Assembly: GCF_000091545.1 (NCBI RefSeq)
Contig: NC_006461.1
Location: 433,564 to 497,563, forward strand
Direction: 5' to 3'
DNA: 64,000 nt
From: Thermus thermophilus HB8
GTDB lineage: Bacteria > Deinococcota > Deinococci > Deinococcales > Thermaceae
A model generated the notes under the pieces. The model saw nothing but the letters and a program-made list of their open reading frames with translations, was not told the origin of the DNA and ran no database searches. A program made the position numbers and the translations under genes. This document shows, in pieces, positions 1 through 8,023 of this stretch. Every line of letters begins with the position of its first letter. The stretch's first letter is position 1.

Positions 1-559
1 TGCGGGAAAAGGGGGCCTCCCCCAGGGTGAGGGCCACCCCGTCCGCCACCTCCCGCACCCCCCGGGAGAGCCCCAAGGCCTTGTCCCCGCCGTGCTGCTC
101 GTTGTCCACGATGGCGGCCAGCACCCCGGGGGGGAGGCCGAGGGCGTGGGCCGCGGCCCGGATCTCCCGGGCGTGGGGCAGGACGTGGCGGGGGGCCATG
201 GGGAGCCCTTCCAGGTTGACCGGGGCTTTCCGGACCGCCTGACCGATGGCCAGGAGGAAACGGTGCGCCGCTTCTAGGGCTTCCTCCGCTGTGGCGAAGG
301 CCGAACGCTTCCCGCTTTGTTGGTTGGCGAGCTCCAGCCTGAGGAGGCGGTCGTAGGCCCGGGCCGCCTTCTCCCCGAAGAGGAGGTGCAGGCTCGCCTT
401 GTTGGCGAGGTGGCGGGCCACCAGGGCCTCCCGCTTCTCCGGAGGGTAGGGGAGGAGGCTCCGGAGGCTGGGCGAGGGAGGGGGGCCCGGGGGAACGGGA
501 AGGGCCCCGAGGAGCAGGGCGGCGACCCAAAGACCCAGAACCCTGGGGGCCAGGCGCAC
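1..559 (-). CDS. Exported protein of unknown function (3' end outside window)
   Basis: An uninterrupted minus-strand frame runs from a GTG at 559 to the window edge with no stop, so the C-terminus is missing. The first 20 residues have a basic start (VRLAPR) and a hydrophobic core (VLGLWVAALLLGAL), resembling a signal peptide. The rest is helix-rich and alanine/leucine-rich, with a segment HALGLPPGVLAAIVDNEQ near residue 150. It lies 28 bases after the stop of the flavoprotein gene upstream, on the same strand, so cotranscription is likely. No good Shine-Dalgarno sequence is visible, so the start is uncertain. I do not recognise the family. A glutamate in a helical segment recalls lysozyme/transglycosylase folds, but that is speculation. 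Confidence 0.6.
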   Translation of the reverse strand, partial: MRLAPRVLGLWVAALLLGALPVPPGPPPSPSLRSLLPYPPEKREALVARHLANKASLHLLFGEKAARAYDRLLRLELANQQSGKRSAFATAEEALEAAHRFLLAIGQAVRKAPVNLEGLPMAPRHVLPHAREIRAAAHALGLPPGVLAAIVDNEQHGGDKALGLSRGVREVADGVALTLGEAPFSR

Positions 560-587
560 GGCGGGCTTCGGAACGGGGGCGCCGCCT

Positions 588-1595
588 CTAGGTCCCGGGG
601 GCGGCCTTCTCCGAGGAGTGGCCGGGGTTCACCTTGAGGGCGGGGTTGGCGTAGGCGGCGGCGTGGTTGGCGGCGATGGCGGCCTCGCCGAACCCCAAGA
701 CGATGAGGGGAAGCTTCCCCGGGTAGGTGACGATGTCCCCGCAGGCGTAGACCCCGGGAATGCTGGTGGCCATGGTGGTGTCCACCTTGATCTTGTTCTT
801 CTCCAGGGCGAGCCCCCAGTTGGCCAGGGGGCCGAGCTTGGTGATGTAGCCCGCGAGGATGAGGACGGCGTCCACCTCGAGGGCCAGCTCCTCCTGGGTC
901 TGGTTGTGGAAGACCACCGCCCAGCGCACCCTTTCGTCCCCCTCTACCCGCCTAAGCTCGTAGGGGGTGAGGACCTCGAGGCGCCCCTCCTCGTGGGCCT
1001 TCATGAGCTCCTTCACGCTCGCCTCGTGGGCCCGGAACTGGGGGCGGCGGTGGATCAGGGTGATGCGCCGGGCGGTGTCCAGAAGGTTCAAGGCCCAGTC
1101 CACGGCGCTGTCCCCCCCGCCCACGATGAGGACCCGCTTCCCCTGGAACTCGGCCTTGCTCTTCACGGCGTAGTAGACGCCCCTCCCCTCAAACTCCCGC
1201 TCCCCCGGCGCCCCGATCCGCCTGGGCTCAAAGGCCCCCACCCCGGCGGCGATGATCACCGCCTTGGCGGTGTAGGCGTTCCCTTGGGAGGTGGTGACCT
1301 TGAAGAGGTCTCCTTCCCTTTCCAGGGTCTCGGCCCGCTCCCCGAGGCTGTAGACAGGGTTAAAGGGGGCCACCTGCTCCACCAGGCCCTTCACCAGGTC
1401 CTTGGCGTAGACCTTGGGGAAGCCGGCCACGTCGTAGATGTACTTCTCCGGGTAGAGGGCGGTAAGCTGCCCCCCGGGCTCGGGCAGGGGGTCCACGAAG
1501 CGGAAGGACAGCCCCCGCATGCCCACGTAAAACCCGGCGAAAAGCCCTGTAGGCCCCGCCCCTACGATGAGCACGTCCGTGTGGTCCGCCGCCAT
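588..1595 (-). CDS. Ferredoxin-NADP+ reductase, thioredoxin-reductase-like type
   Basis: A 335-residue flavoprotein with an FAD dinucleotide motif GAGPTG at residues 12-17 and a second NADPH motif [10 protein letters not shown] near the middle, ending in the family motif ACGDI that contacts FAD. The redox CxxC of true thioredoxin reductases is absent, which places it in the TrxR-like ferredoxin-NADP reductase group (YumC type) of Gram-positive and Thermus lineages. It would pass electrons between ferredoxin and NADP(H) in the cytoplasm. I chose the ATG at 1595, giving MAADHTD, rather than an ATG 18 bases upstream, because the shorter form begins just before the FAD-binding strand as in relatives. 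It lies 32 bases downstream of the dehydrogenase gene on the same strand. Confidence 0.9.
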
Positions 1596-1627
1596 GCTTG
1601 TTATTTTATGCACGTGGGCGGGGTTGT

Positions 1628-2659
1628 CTACCCCACCTGGAGGACCACCTTCCCGAAGACCCGGCGCTCCTCCAGGAGCCGGTGCCCCTCCGCCGCCGCC
1701 TCCAGGGGCAGGACCTGGCCCACCACGGGCTTCAGCTTCCCCTCCTCCACGAAGCGCAAGATGGGGAAAAGGCGGCTTTTAGAGGCCATGGTGGAGCCCA
1801 GGATGGAGAGCTGACGGTAGAAGACGTGGGCGAAGGGCAGGGTGCCCTCGTACCCCGAGGAGGCCCCGGCGATGGCGATCCGTCCCCCGTTCGCCGTGGC
1901 CTTGATCACCCCCTCAAAGTAAAGGGCCCCGGTGTGGTCCACCACCTTGTCCGCGCCCTTGCCCCCCGTGAGGCGGCGCACTTCCTTGGGCCAGTCCGGG
2001 TGGGTGTAGTTCACCGTCTCGTCGGCCCCGAGGGCCTTCGCCCGGCGGAGTTTGTCCTCCGAGCCCGCCGTGGCGATGACCCGCGCCCCAAAGAGCTTGG
2101 CGATCTGGATGGCGGCCACGCTCACCCCGCTTCCGGCGGCCATCACCAGCACGTCGTCCCCCGGGCGCACCCCTAGCTTGTCCACCACCATCTGCCAGGC
2201 GGTGAGGAAGGTGAGGGGGATGGCGGCGGCCTCCTCAAAGGAAAGGTTCTTGGGCTTGGGGGCCAGGTTGGCCTCGGGCAGGACCACGTACTCGGCGTAG
2301 GTGCCGTGCCGGTGCTCCCCGAGGATCTGGTAACGGGGGCAGAGGTTGTCCTCCCCGGCCAGGCAGCGCTCGCACCGCCCGCAGGAGAGGCCGGGGTTGA
2401 TGACCACTTCGTCCCCGGGGGCGAAGCCCTCCACCCCCGGCCCCACGGCGTCCACCACGCCGCTTCCGTCCGCACCCAGGACGTGGGGGAGGGGGAGCTT
2501 TGGGCTCGCCACCCCTTTTCGCACCCACACGTCCAGGTGGTTGAGGGCGGCCGCCTTGAGGCGTACCCGCACCTCCTTGGGGCCGGGTTCGGGGACGGGA
2601 AGGTCGGCCACCTCCAGCACCTCGGGGCCTCCCCTGGCTCGCATGACCACCGCGCGCAT
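1628..2659 (-). CDS. Zinc-containing alcohol dehydrogenase / quinone oxidoreductase family
   Basis: A 343-residue medium-chain dehydrogenase/reductase. The structural zinc lobe is complete, with four cysteines in [15 protein letters not shown], and the Rossmann motif [10 protein letters not shown] follows. The usual catalytic zinc ligands are changed: the position of the catalytic cysteine reads NHLD and the GHE motif reads GAD. It therefore looks like the QOR-like branch of zinc MDR enzymes, and the substrate cannot be named. A strong Shine-Dalgarno AAGGAGG precedes the ATG at 2659. Its upstream region carries the IS insertion, so its native promoter context was altered. Confidence 0.87.
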
Positions 2660-2708
2660 GCTCCCTCCTTATGGAGGGGATTTTTTCACGAAGGGCTTTA
2701 GGGGGTCA

Positions 2709-2717
2709 ACCCTTGAC
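2709..2717. repeat. Target-site duplication, left copy
   Basis: ACCCTTGAC directly outside the left inverted repeat of the IS, identical to 3747-3755. Confidence 0.9.
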
Positions 2718-2727
2718 GGGCTTGCCT
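2718..2727 (+). repeat. IS terminal inverted repeat, left
   Basis: GGGCTTGCCT. It overlaps the stop codon of the transposase frame, as is common in compact IS elements. Confidence 0.88.
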
Positions 2728-3716
2728 AGTAAATCGCCTTGTACCCCGGAGGGGGCGGGAGAAGGGAGAGAAGAACCCTAAGGCCGTAGGCGATGAGCTC
2801 CAAAAGCGCCCGCGCCATGGCCGTCCAAGGCTTCCGCTCCCAAAGGTACCCCCCACCCAGCCGCGTCTTCATCCCCCCAAACACCCCCTCCACCACCCCG
2901 CGAAACCGGTACACCTCGGGGTCCCACCCCTCCCGCGCCCGCACCCGCGCCTCCTCCCTGGCCTCGCCCCCGCCCCGAAGCCGGATCACCGGCCGCACCC
3001 CCGCCTCCCCCAAAACCCCCCACACCTCCTTCCCGTCAAACCCCGCGTCCGCCAAAAGCCACCCCCGGGAAGGAGGAAACCGCCTCAGCACCTCCCCCCC
3101 AAGCCGGGGGTCCGGGGCGTAGCCCTCCCCCACCACTCCACCCCAGGGCCACAAGAGCCGCCTCTCCCTATCCCACCGCATCAGGGCCAGAAGCCGCGCG
3201 TGCCCCCGCACCCGCCGCACCTCCTTCCCCCGACGAAAGCGGAGAAGCCGGTCCTTGCTCCGGTAGGCCAGCCCCGTGGTGTCCATGAGGTAGAGGGGGG
3301 GAAAGCGCCGCCAGGTGTGCCGGCGCCTCGTCCGAAGCCGCTTCGCCTTCCGGCGAGGACTCCGGGGCGAGATGGGCCTCCAGTTCCCGGGAAAGCCTCT
3401 CCAGGAGGGCCTCAAGGAGTTTGGGGTCCAGGTGCTTGAGGGCGTAGCGGGCCAGGGACTGGTGGGAAGGGAAGGGGCCTTCCATCAGGTCCTGGAGTGA
3501 GGCCTCCGTCTCGCGGTAGGTGAGGTGGAAGAAGGCGCGGAAGAGAAGGAGGGCCAGGTAAAGGGCGTGGCTGTAGCGCCAGGGGCGGCCCCGCTTGCCT
3601 TTGGGGGTGGGAGGGGCCACCTCCCGGGCCAGGCGCAGGCAGTGTTCCAGGACCTCCTTGGGGCTTGCCTCCCTGCGAAGGAAGCCTCGCTTGCCCATCA
3701 GGAGAGAGATATACAC
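2726..3716 (-). pseudogene. DDE transposase, split by a +1 frameshift
   Basis: Two overlapping minus-strand frames together give one transposase. The first begins at GTG 3716, which has an AGGAGG four bases upstream (the ATG at 3698 has none), and carries the N-terminal helix-rich domain. The second holds the catalytic part: MDTTGL, DAGFD, and the perfect IS4/IS5 signature Y-x2-R-x3-E-x6-K in YRFRGVVEGVFGGMK. The frames must join near 3330-3345, where continuing the protein requires skipping one base (+1). No classic -1 slippery heptamer is seen, so this is more likely an inactivating indel than programmed frameshifting. The second frame alone lacks the N-terminal domain. Confidence 0.85.
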
Positions 3717-3736
3717 CCGTCCTCCTGACCTTTGCA

Positions 3737-3746
3737 AGGCAAGCCC
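3737..3746 (-). repeat. IS terminal inverted repeat, right
   Basis: AGGCAAGCCC on the plus strand, the exact complement of the left repeat. Confidence 0.88.
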
Positions 3747-3755
3747 ACCCTTGAC
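3747..3755. repeat. Target-site duplication, right copy
   Basis: ACCCTTGAC directly outside the right inverted repeat. Its last five bases form most of the TTGACA -35 box of the downstream promoter. Confidence 0.9.
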
Positions 3756-3780
3756 AGGGTCTAACCCCGCCCGGTAGTGT
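3751..3780 (+). promoter_or_regulatory. Promoter of the peptide ABC transporter operon
   Basis: TTGACA at 3751-3756, an 18-base spacer and TAGTGT at 3775-3780, about 30 bases before the start of the binding-protein gene. The -35 box sits inside a 5-bp inverted repeat, ACCCT-TGAC-AGGGT (3747-3760). It directly abuts the right end of the IS. Confidence 0.7.
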
Positions 3781-3810
3781 GGGGCCGTACGCGACGCAGG
3801 GAGGTTTTGT

Positions 3811-5556
3811 ATGAGAAAAGCGGTGTTGCTGGTGGGCATCTTGGCTTTGGCGGGCGTCGCCTCGGCCCAGACCTTCGTCTGGCCCCAGAAGTGGACGGTG
3901 GCCAAGCCCTCCGAGGCGAAGCGGGGGGGGACGCTTAGGGGTTACACCATCTCCGACTACCGCACCTTCAACCCCTTCCTCACCGCGGAGGCGAACAGCA
4001 TTCCCGACCTCATCAACCCTTACGGCCTCGTCCGGCGCGACCCCACCACGGGCGACTGGATCCCCTACATGGCGGAGTCCTGGACCATAAGCCCCAACAA
4101 GCTGGAGATCACCTTCAAGATCCGCAAGGGCATGAAGTGGTCGGACGGCCGGCCCATCACCGCCGACGACTGGATCATGACCTGGCGGATCCACACCGAC
4201 AAGGCGGTGGGCTCCAACAGCTACGACTCCTTCTTCATTGACGGCAAGCCCATCGTCCTCAGGAAGCTTGACGACTACACGATCCGCTTCATCTACCCCA
4301 AGACGGACGCGGAGGCCTTCGCCATCGCCAGCTTCGCCCCCTGGCCCGCCCACGTCTTCGGCCCCGTCTACCAGAAGGAGGGGGCGGAGGGCATCAAGAA
4401 GATGTGGACCCTGAACGAGGACCCGGCCAAGATCGTCTCCGCCGGGCCTTGGGTCGTGGAGAGCTACCGCCCCGGGGAACGGGTGGTCCTGAAGCGGAAC
4501 CCCTCCTTCGGCGAGTGGAACAAGGACGAGGCCGGCAACCCCCTTCCCTACCTGGACCGGTACGAGATCCGGATCGTCAAGGACGTGAACGCCGCCTTGG
4601 CGGAGTTCCTGGCGGGGAACATTGACATCTTCAACCCCTCCACCGTGGACCAGATTTCCCAGATCCGCCAGGCCGTCCAGCAGGGCCGCCTGGACGCCAC
4701 CATCAAGGTCAACGCCTCCCCCGTGGCCAGCAGCCAGTTCATGGTCTTCAACTGGAACAAGGCCTCCGACCCCTTCAAGCAAAGCCTCTTCCGCTCCGAC
4801 AAGTTCCGCCGGGCCATGAGCCACCTGGTGAACCGCCAGGCGGTGATTGACATCGTCTACGGCGGCCTGGGCATCCCCATGTACTCCAGCGTCTACCCGG
4901 TCCTCACCCAGTGGATTAACCCCAAGGTGCCCAAGTACGAGTACGACCCCAAGCAGGCGGCCAAACTCCTCGCCGAGCTCGGCTTCACGAAGAAGGACCG
5001 GGAGGGGTACCTGGTGGACTCCAAGGGGCGGCGGATTGAGTTCAACCTCGCCACCAACGCCGGCAACACCCAGCGGGAGCAGATCGCCAAGCTCATCGTG
5101 GACGAGGCCAAGAAGGTGGGGGTGAAGGTCAACTTCCAGGCCATTGACTTCAACACCCTGGTGGGCCAGCTCCTCTCCTCGGGCCCTGACCGGCCCTTTG
5201 ACGCCATCATCATCGGCCTGACGGGCGGCGGCCTGGACTGGCCCTTCGGTTCCAACGTGGTGCCCTGCAAGGGGAACCTGCACATGTGGAACAAGTCCGG
5301 CCAGTGCCTGGACCCCCGGGAGACCCTCATGGAGAAGCTCTACTACCAGGGCCGCACGGAGCTGGACTTCAAGAAGCGGGTGGAGATCGGCTACCGCATG
5401 CAGGAGGTTGAGGCGGAGCTCCTCCCCGTCATCTACATCGCCGGGCCCAACTACCACCCCGCCTGGAACAACCGCCTGGGCGGCGAGCACCCCGACGCCA
5501 TCATCTCCAGCATCTGGGGCTCCCGTGAGGTGGAGCTCACCTTCATCAAGAAGTGA
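3811..5556 (+). CDS. Peptide ABC transporter, substrate-binding protein (family 5)
   Basis: A 581-residue solute-binding protein of the oligopeptide/dipeptide class. Residues 1-20 form a typical signal peptide with cleavage after GVASA, so it should be exported; no lipobox cysteine is present. The segment YTISDYRTFNPF followed by VRRDPTTGDWIPYMAESW and TFKIRKGMKWSDGRPITADD is the usual N-terminal lobe motif of SBP_bac_5 proteins. GGGAGG lies seven bases before the ATG. It is the first gene of a five-gene importer operon. Substrate specificity is not readable from sequence. Confidence 0.93.
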   Translation: MRKAVLLVGILALAGVASAQTFVWPQKWTVAKPSEAKRGGTLRGYTISDYRTFNPFLTAEANSIPDLINPYGLVRRDPTTGDWIPYMAESWTISPNKLEITFKIRKGMKWSDGRPITADDWIMTWRIHTDKAVGSNSYDSFFIDGKPIVLRKLDDYTIRFIYPKTDAEAFAIASFAPWPAHVFGPVYQKEGAEGIKKMWTLNEDPAKIVSAGPWVVESYRPGERVVLKRNPSFGEWNKDEAGNPLPYLDRYEIRIVKDVNAALAEFLAGNIDIFNPSTVDQISQIRQAVQQGRLDATIKVNASPVASSQFMVFNWNKASDPFKQSLFRSDKFRRAMSHLVNRQAVIDIVYGGLGIPMYSSVYPVLTQWINPKVPKYEYDPKQAAKLLAELGFTKKDREGYLVDSKGRRIEFNLATNAGNTQREQIAKLIVDEAKKVGVKVNFQAIDFNTLVGQLLSSGPDRPFDAIIIGLTGGGLDWPFGSNVVPCKGNLHMWNKSGQCLDPRETLMEKLYYQGRTELDFKKRVEIGYRMQEVEAELLPVIYIAGPNYHPAWNNRLGGEHPDAIISSIWGSREVELTFIKK

Positions 5557-5570
5557 GCTAGCTTGACGCT

Positions 5571-5600
5571 CATCCCCGGGGCCGGGCCGCCCCGGGGATG
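5571..5600 (+). other. Perfect 12-bp intercistronic hairpin
   Basis: CATCCCCGGGGC at 5571-5582 and its exact complement at 5589-5600 enclose a six-base loop. No T-run follows. Position between a highly expressed binding-protein gene and its permease suggests mRNA 3'-end stabilisation or partial termination, as in other ABC operons (inference). Its right arm ends in an in-frame ATG at 5598. Confidence 0.8.
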
Positions 5601-5612
5601 TCTTGGAAAGCC

Positions 5613-6596
5613 ATGGCGAGCTACATCCTCAAGCGCATTCTCTCCCTGATCCCCACCTTCTTCGGGGCCACCTTCCTCGCCTTCCTCATCATCCAGATGG
5701 CCCCCGGGGACTACCTGACCCAGCTGGAGCTGGACCCTAAGGTCACCCCCGAGACCATCGCCCGGCTCCGCGCCCAGTTCGGCCTGGACCGCCCCTTCCA
5801 CGAGCAGTACCTCCTCTGGATGCACAACCTCCTCCACCTCAACCTGGGCTACTCCTTCGCCTACCAGGCCCCGGTGCTGGAGATCGTCTGGCCCAGGGTC
5901 CTAAACTCCATGGTTCTGGTGGTCCCCTCCACGGTCCTCCTCTTCCTCATCGCCGTGCCCGTGGGCGTCTACGGGGCTTTGCGCCAGTACTCCTTGGGGG
6001 ACCGGGTGGTCTCCTTCCTCGCCTATTTGGGCCTCGCCATCCCCAACTTCTTCCTGGCCCTCATCCTCATGTACCTGGTGCTCCAGGTCTACTTCCGCAC
6101 GGGGGTTATGGTCTTCCCGGTTTCGGGGATGACCTCCAGCGGGTTTGAGCAGTTCTCCTTCTGGCAAAAGGTGGTGGACGTGGCCTGGCACGCGGTTTTG
6201 CCCATCGTCGTCCTCACCACGAGCGACATCGCCGGGTTCTCCCGCATCATGCGGGGGCAGATGCTGGAGGCCCTCTCCCAGGACTACGTCCGCACCGCCC
6301 GGGCCAAGGGGCTTCCCGAGCGGGTGGTGGTGTACAAGCACGCCCTGAGGAACGCCATCATCCCCATCGTGGCCAACATCGGCGGGATCCTGCCCACCTT
6401 GATCTCGGGGGCCGGCCTCGTGGAGGTGGTCACGGCCTGGCCCGGGATCACCCCCCTTCTCCTGGACGCCATCTCCCAGCAAGACCTCTACGTGGTCGCG
6501 GGCTTCCTCACCATGGGCTTGGTGCTCCTTATGATCGGCAACCTGCTTTCGGACCTGCTTCTCGCCTGGGTGGACCCCAGGATCCGCTACGAGTAG
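5613..6596 (+). CDS. Peptide ABC transporter permease, DppB/OppB type
   Basis: A polytopic membrane protein beginning MASYILKRILSLIPTFFG, the standard start of DppB-type permeases. The cytoplasmic EAA loop is seen in DYVRTARAKGLPERVVVYKH. I prefer the ATG at 5613 (327 residues) because GGAAA precedes it and because the alternative in-frame ATG at 5598 lies inside a perfect 12-bp stem. The longer form would add only MSWKA. It pairs with the next permease to form the channel. Confidence 0.9.
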   Translation: MASYILKRILSLIPTFFGATFLAFLIIQMAPGDYLTQLELDPKVTPETIARLRAQFGLDRPFHEQYLLWMHNLLHLNLGYSFAYQAPVLEIVWPRVLNSMVLVVPSTVLLFLIAVPVGVYGALRQYSLGDRVVSFLAYLGLAIPNFFLALILMYLVLQVYFRTGVMVFPVSGMTSSGFEQFSFWQKVVDVAWHAVLPIVVLTTSDIAGFSRIMRGQMLEALSQDYVRTARAKGLPERVVVYKHALRNAIIPIVANIGGILPTLISGAGLVEVVTAWPGITPLLLDAISQQDLYVVAGFLTMGLVLLMIGNLLSDLLLAWVDPRIRYE

Positions 6597-6603
6597 GAGG
6601 CTT

Positions 6604-7950
6604 ATGGACGCCCTCGCGCCGAAGTCGGAAAGCCTCTTCCAGGTGGCCTGGGCCCAGTTCCGCAGGCACCGCCTGGCGGTCTGGGGCGGGCGCATCCTCC
6701 TGGTCCTCTACTTCGTGGCCGCCTTCGCCGGCTTTTTCAGCCCCTACGACCCCAACTACTACGAGCTTTACCCCCCGAAGGGGCACCACCCGCCCACGCG
6801 GATCCACTTCGTGGACCCGGAGACGGGGAGGCTTTCCCGTCCCTTCGTCTACGCCACCCGTCGCACCATTGACCCCGTTTCCCTCCAGCCCCGCTACGAG
6901 GAGGATCCGAGCCAGGGCAAGTTCTACATCCGCTTCTTCGTCCGCACGCCGGACCAACCCTACACCATCTTCCGCGTCTTCCGCGCGGACCTGCGCCTCT
7001 TCGGCGTGGACCCGCCGGGGAGGATCTTCCTCATGGGCACGGACAACTTTGGCCGGGACCTCTTCAGCCGCCTCGTCTACGGGGCCCAGGTGTCCTTGAC
7101 CATCGGCATCCTCTCCGCCCTGGTCTCCTTCGCCCTCGGCCTCCTCCTTGGGGGGATCGCGGGGTTTTACGCCGGGCGGCCCTTTGTCCTCGCCCTTCCC
7201 CTTCGGGCCTGGCGGGGGCGGGGGCTCGTGCTTGGTCCCCTTTCCTGGCTCCTTTGGGGCGGGCTTGCGGCGGGGGCCTTGTACCTCGCCTGGACCTACA
7301 TCCGCCTCACAGGGTTCGGCTTCTTCCAGGCCCTGGCCCTCCTTGCCGCCCTTTGGCTTGCGGGCTTCCTCGTCCTCACCCTGCCCTTTAGGCCCATCCA
7401 AGTGGACGTGGACAACCTCATCATGCGGCTCGTGGAGGTGATCGCCGCCATCCCCACCCTCTTCCTCCTCATCTCCTTGCGGGCCGTCTTCCCCGCCAAC
7501 GTGGACCCTCTCACCACCTTCTACCTGGTGGTGGGGCTTCTCGGCTTCATCGGCTGGGGTGGGCTCGCCCGGGTGGTGCGGGGGGTGGTGCTTTCGGTGC
7601 GGGAGCAGGACTACGTGCAGGCGGCTAGGGCCCTTGGGGCCTCGGACGGCAGGATCCTGGCCCGGCACGTCCTCCCGGCCACGGCGAGCTACGTCATCGT
7701 GAGCCTCTCCCTCACCATCCCCGGCTTCATCCTGGCTGAGTCGGGCCTGTCCTTCCTGGGCCTTGGGGTCACGGAGCCCTACACCAGCTGGGGCCTCCTC
7801 CTCCAGGCGGCGCAGCAGGGGGGGTTCGCCAGCTTCGTGGACCGCCCCTGGGTGCTTTGGCCGGGCTTCTTCATCTTCGTCTCCATCATGGCCTGGAACT
7901 TCGTGGGCGATGGCCTGAGGGACGCCTTTGACCCGAGGCGGCGGCAGTGA
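6604..7950 (+). CDS. Peptide ABC transporter permease, DppC/OppC type, enlarged
   Basis: A 448-residue permease against about 290-310 for typical DppC proteins. Recognisable parts are GTDNFGRDLFSRLVYGA near residue 145, GGIAGFYAG near 185, VDNLIMRLVEVIAAIP near 270, the EAA loop ARALGASDGRILARHVLP and the C-terminal DGLRDAFDPR. Extra sequence is present after the first membrane helix (about residues 50-135, probably extracytoplasmic) and between residues 193 and 265, which includes two hydrophobic stretches. AGGAGG lies in front of the ATG, seven bases after the preceding stop. Confidence 0.9.
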   Translation: MDALAPKSESLFQVAWAQFRRHRLAVWGGRILLVLYFVAAFAGFFSPYDPNYYELYPPKGHHPPTRIHFVDPETGRLSRPFVYATRRTIDPVSLQPRYEEDPSQGKFYIRFFVRTPDQPYTIFRVFRADLRLFGVDPPGRIFLMGTDNFGRDLFSRLVYGAQVSLTIGILSALVSFALGLLLGGIAGFYAGRPFVLALPLRAWRGRGLVLGPLSWLLWGGLAAGALYLAWTYIRLTGFGFFQALALLAALWLAGFLVLTLPFRPIQVDVDNLIMRLVEVIAAIPTLFLLISLRAVFPANVDPLTTFYLVVGLLGFIGWGGLARVVRGVVLSVREQDYVQAARALGASDGRILARHVLPATASYVIVSLSLTIPGFILAESGLSFLGLGVTEPYTSWGLLLQAAQQGGFASFVDRPWVLWPGFFIFVSIMAWNFVGDGLRDAFDPRRRQ

Positions 7951-8023
7951 GGGTGTTTTCTTTCGGAGGGGCATGGCGTATAACGGATGAGGTGGACTCA
8001 GGGCACCGCCCGGAGGAAACGGC

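Larger units (their letters stand above)
2718..3746. mobile_element. Insertion sequence, IS4/IS5-type, 1029 bp
   Basis: The ends are exact 10-bp inverted repeats (GGGCTTGCCT at 2718-2727 and its complement at 3737-3746). They are flanked on both sides by the same 9-mer ACCCTTGAC in direct orientation (2709-2717 and 3747-3755), a target-site duplication. Inside is a single transposase region with a DDE signature. Element length, short repeats and 9-bp duplication fit IS903-like members of the IS5 family or IS4 relatives. The exact IS name cannot be given without a search. It landed between the divergent dehydrogenase gene and the peptide ABC operon. Confidence 0.92.

Noticed and set aside
618..1814. 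Plus-strand frame of about 400 codons opposite the flavoprotein and dehydrogenase genes
   Set aside because: Spans the ends of two real minus-strand genes and has low-complexity Gly/Val/Leu composition.
3168..3905. Transposase start upstream of 3716 (frame open to 3905)
   Set aside because: It would extend through the terminal inverted repeat and out of the IS; the GTG at 3716 has AGGAGG.
3412..5490. Long open frame (about 690 codons) on the minus strand opposite the peptide-binding protein gene
   Set aside because: It mirrors the codon pattern of the plus-strand gene (high GC at third positions creates stop-free antisense frames); composition is Val/Gly/Leu/His-rich and no motif is present.
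7979..7984. TATAAC upstream of the first peptide ABC ATPase as an internal promoter
   Set aside because: No -35 match at the right distance and the start at 8024 has a good Shine-Dalgarno, so operon transcription is enough.
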